Source: Bacteroidia bacterium (GTDB lineage Bacteria > Bacteroidota > Bacteroidia > Bacteroidales > UBA12481). Taken from it: a stretch of DNA of 25,743 nucleotides. The notes beneath the pieces are model-generated. The model saw only the letters and a list, made by a program, of their open reading frames with translations, had not been told where the DNA came from and did no database searches. The stretch is taken from contig JAPLDV010000686.1 in the NCBI GenBank assembly GCA_026391235.1, positions 1 to 25,743 on the forward strand, written 5' to 3'. Within the stretch, counting starts at the first letter, position 1, and the number at the start of each line of letters is the position of its first letter. Shown here piece by piece: positions 24,208-25,743 of this stretch. Both the position numbers and the translations under genes were made by a program.

Positions 24208-25281
24208 ATGAAAAAACTAGTTTACATTTTAAGTATCAGCGCGTTAACGATTTTTACACTGGTTGTTCTCCTCCCTTCTTGCGAAGGTCCTACGGGCCCG
24301 GCCGGAAAGGATGGAAAGGATGTAAATGCATTCTGTGCTAAGTGTCACAACGATGCAAATTTTGCTTCAGTAGAAGCTCAGTTCGCTACTTCAAAACATG
24401 GTGAAGGCGAAACCTGGGCCGGTGACGGTAACCGCCAGACCTGCGCCCGCTGCCACTCATACCAGGGATTCAAGGAAACAATGCTGACTGGCCGAGATAC
24501 AGTTGAGTTTATTCCGAAAATTCCAGTTGCCCTTCAGTGCGATGCTTGCCATGACTTCCACGGCACACTCGATTCCACCGATTTCCCGAACTATGCTCTG
24601 GGTCATACCGGTCCGGTAAGGGTTATCATGGATCCTAAAGCTGCTCCGATTGATTTCGGCAACTCATCCAACGCTTGTGTTTATTGTCACCAGGCTCGTC
24701 CGGGTGCTGCAATTCCGGTTGCCACTACCGGTGATACCACCTATGCTATCACCAGTTCAAGATACGGCCCTCATCATGGACCTCAGGGTAATATTCTCAA
24801 CGGAACCCAGGGATGGGAAGTTGCCGGCGCCCTGCCTTACACCAGCACCAACCACAAAGGCGTTGCAACCTGCTCCATGTGTCACATGGCTGTTGGCGTT
24901 GGCACCGAAATGGGTGGTCACACCTGGAGAATCGCCAATGCTGACGATACAAAAGATAACCTTACGGGTTGCAAAAAATGCCATACTGACATTACTACTC
25001 TGGATTACAAAGGCCGTCAGACTGAAATTGTAGCCGACCTTGAAAAACTGCAGGCTAAGCTCGTTACTCTGAAACTGTTGGATCCGGCAACCATGCTGGC
25101 TATCCCTTGGAACCAGGTTGCAAGTGGAACAAAACTTCCGGGAAAAGGCGCCCGCTGGTCTATTAAAGAAACCGGTGCTTTCTTTAATTTCCAGATGGTT
25201 GAAGCTGACCGCAGCGAAGGGGTGCACAACTATAAGTACATCAAAGCTCTGGTTAACAACGCATATGATGCTATCAAGTAG
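24208..25281 (+). CDS. Hexaheme c-type cytochrome lipoprotein
   Basis: 357 residues from the ATG at 24208; an in-frame start 84 nt upstream would add a non-signal sequence and is rejected. MKKLVYILSISALTIFTLVV LLPSC is a leader with a lipobox-like Cys25. After it comes GPTGPAGKDGKD, a short collagen-like linker, then six CxxCH heme sites: CAKCH (43-47), CARCH (79-83), CDACH (111-115), CVYCH (157-161), CSMCH (222-226) and CKKCH (255-259). The protein is an exported membrane-anchored multiheme cytochrome for electron transfer; no known reductase catalytic motif was recognised. A 12-bp-stem terminator follows. It may feed a terminal reductase further on. Confidence 0.88.
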   Translation: MKKLVYILSISALTIFTLVVLLPSCEGPTGPAGKDGKDVNAFCAKCHNDANFASVEAQFATSKHGEGETWAGDGNRQTCARCHSYQGFKETMLTGRDTVEFIPKIPVALQCDACHDFHGTLDSTDFPNYALGHTGPVRVIMDPKAAPIDFGNSSNACVYCHQARPGAAIPVATTGDTTYAITSSRYGPHHGPQGNILNGTQGWEVAGALPYTSTNHKGVATCSMCHMAVGVGTEMGGHTWRIANADDTKDNLTGCKKCHTDITTLDYKGRQTEIVADLEKLQAKLVTLKLLDPATMLAIPWNQVASGTKLPGKGARWSIKETGAFFNFQMVEADRSEGVHNYKYIKALVNNAYDAIK

Positions 25282-25300
25282 TCATAAAACTAAATAAAAC

Positions 25301-25329
25301 AAAAGGCTCTAACTTGTTTAGAGCCTTTT
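25301..25329 (+). terminator. Rho-independent terminator
   Basis: AAAAGGCTCTAA pairs fully with TTAGAGCCTTTT (12 bp, loop of 5), followed by GCTTTTT. It lies 20 nt after the hexaheme stop. It would stop or thin out transcription before the small cytochrome gene at 25370; as the 3' arm ends in a T-run, the direction is plus. Confidence 0.85.
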
Positions 25330-25369
25330 GCTTTTTCGTAATTTGCTTACAAATTTAAAGGAGGAAAAA

Positions 25370-25741
25370 ATGAATATCAAACACTTGGCAACCCTTCTGA
25401 TAGGGGTTCTGATGATCGGGATGGTTTCATGCGAATATGTAACCATCGAACCTAATGATTCAATCGTTGTGCCCGCAGGAGTACTTTTTTCAGCACAGAT
25501 TCAACCCATTTTCACCGATGCTAACTGCACCAGCTGTCATCCTGCCTTGCATCAACCAGATTTTGCTGCGGGAAAAGCATGGTCGTCATTAACTACAGGT
25601 AATTTCGTTAATACAACGACTCCCAAAGAAAGCTTGTTGTACATACAGATTACAACCAATGATTCCCACAAAAACTTTCTGACAGCTAATCAGAAAGCAT
25701 TGATACTGAAATGGATCGAAGAAGGTGCCAAAAATAATTAA
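25370..25741 (+). CDS. Monoheme c-type cytochrome lipoprotein
   Basis: 123 residues. The ATG at 25370 has a strong Shine-Dalgarno AAAGGAGG at 25357-25364 with 5 nt spacing, unusual for this phylum and a good reason to pick this start. GMVSC (Cys21) is a lipobox. A single CTSCH, in IQPIFTDANCTSCHPALHQP, binds heme as in the short c-type domains found in Bacteroidota and Planctomycetota surface proteins (IQPIFxxxCxxCH). The distal ligand is not clear. It ends at the window's last base. A terminator just upstream separates it from the hexaheme gene, so its level may differ from it. Confidence 0.85.
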   Translation: MNIKHLATLLIGVLMIGMVSCEYVTIEPNDSIVVPAGVLFSAQIQPIFTDANCTSCHPALHQPDFAAGKAWSSLTTGNFVNTTTPKESLLYIQITTNDSHKNFLTANQKALILKWIEEGAKNN

Positions 25742-25743
25742 AA

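Overview
The window looks like a chromosomal piece from an anaerobic or microaerobic member of the Bacteroidota, probably Bacteroidales-like. The signs are: most starts lack a Shine-Dalgarno sequence, three secreted enzymes carry twin-arginine leaders of the S/T-RR-x-FI type, there is a remnant of a type IX secretion sorting tail, a Fibrobacter-type paralogous-domain lipoprotein, a tail-fibre-like secreted protein of a kind common in this phylum, and two Crp/Fnr-family sequences of Bacteroidota type. This assignment is inference from gene content.

Layout. (1) 1-6634, minus strand: three secreted glycoside hydrolases, namely a six-hairpin enzyme cut by the window edge, a GH106-type enzyme and a compact GH101-like enzyme. 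The GH106-type gene looks more GC-rich than its neighbours and is bracketed by two direct copies of a ~120-bp intergenic element. (2) 6867-9079, plus strand: a Dabb-domain protein, a Tat-exported xylose-isomerase-like TIM-barrel protein and a TRM11-like methyltransferase. (3) 9114-10649, minus strand: an unusual fusion of a nucleoside-hydrolase domain to an FmdE-like domain. (4) 10650-11077: no intact gene, but a decayed Crp/Fnr regulator. (5) 11078-13352, minus strand: a Tat-exported Gfo/Idh/MocA oxidoreductase preceded by a PmoA-like (DUF6807) lipoprotein gene that appears frameshifted near its 3' end. (6) 13536-18951, plus strand: a tight four-gene operon with a FucP-type sugar transporter, a GH109-like protein, a UroD-family protein and a six-hairpin glycosidase. 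(7) 19099-23139, plus strand: secreted or surface proteins, including a broken T9SS cargo gene, a protein with 219-bp tandem repeats, a C69 dipeptidase and a lipoprotein. (8) 23305-25741: an FNR-like regulator divergent from a hexaheme cytochrome lipoprotein with a candidate FNR box between them, then a terminator and a monoheme lipoprotein.

How it fits together. Regions 1-6 read as a glycan or glycoside utilisation region without SusC/SusD in view. GH101-like and GH109-like proteins both point to alpha-linked GalNAc (O-glycan) chemistry, the GH106-type gene points to rhamnosides, and a FucP-type permease would import the freed monosaccharide. Exported oxidoreductase and isomerase-like proteins are the kind found in oxidation/elimination routes for glycosides. 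Region 8 is a separate respiratory module, probably controlled by oxygen or redox state. No rRNA, tRNA, CRISPR array or intact insertion sequence was recognised.
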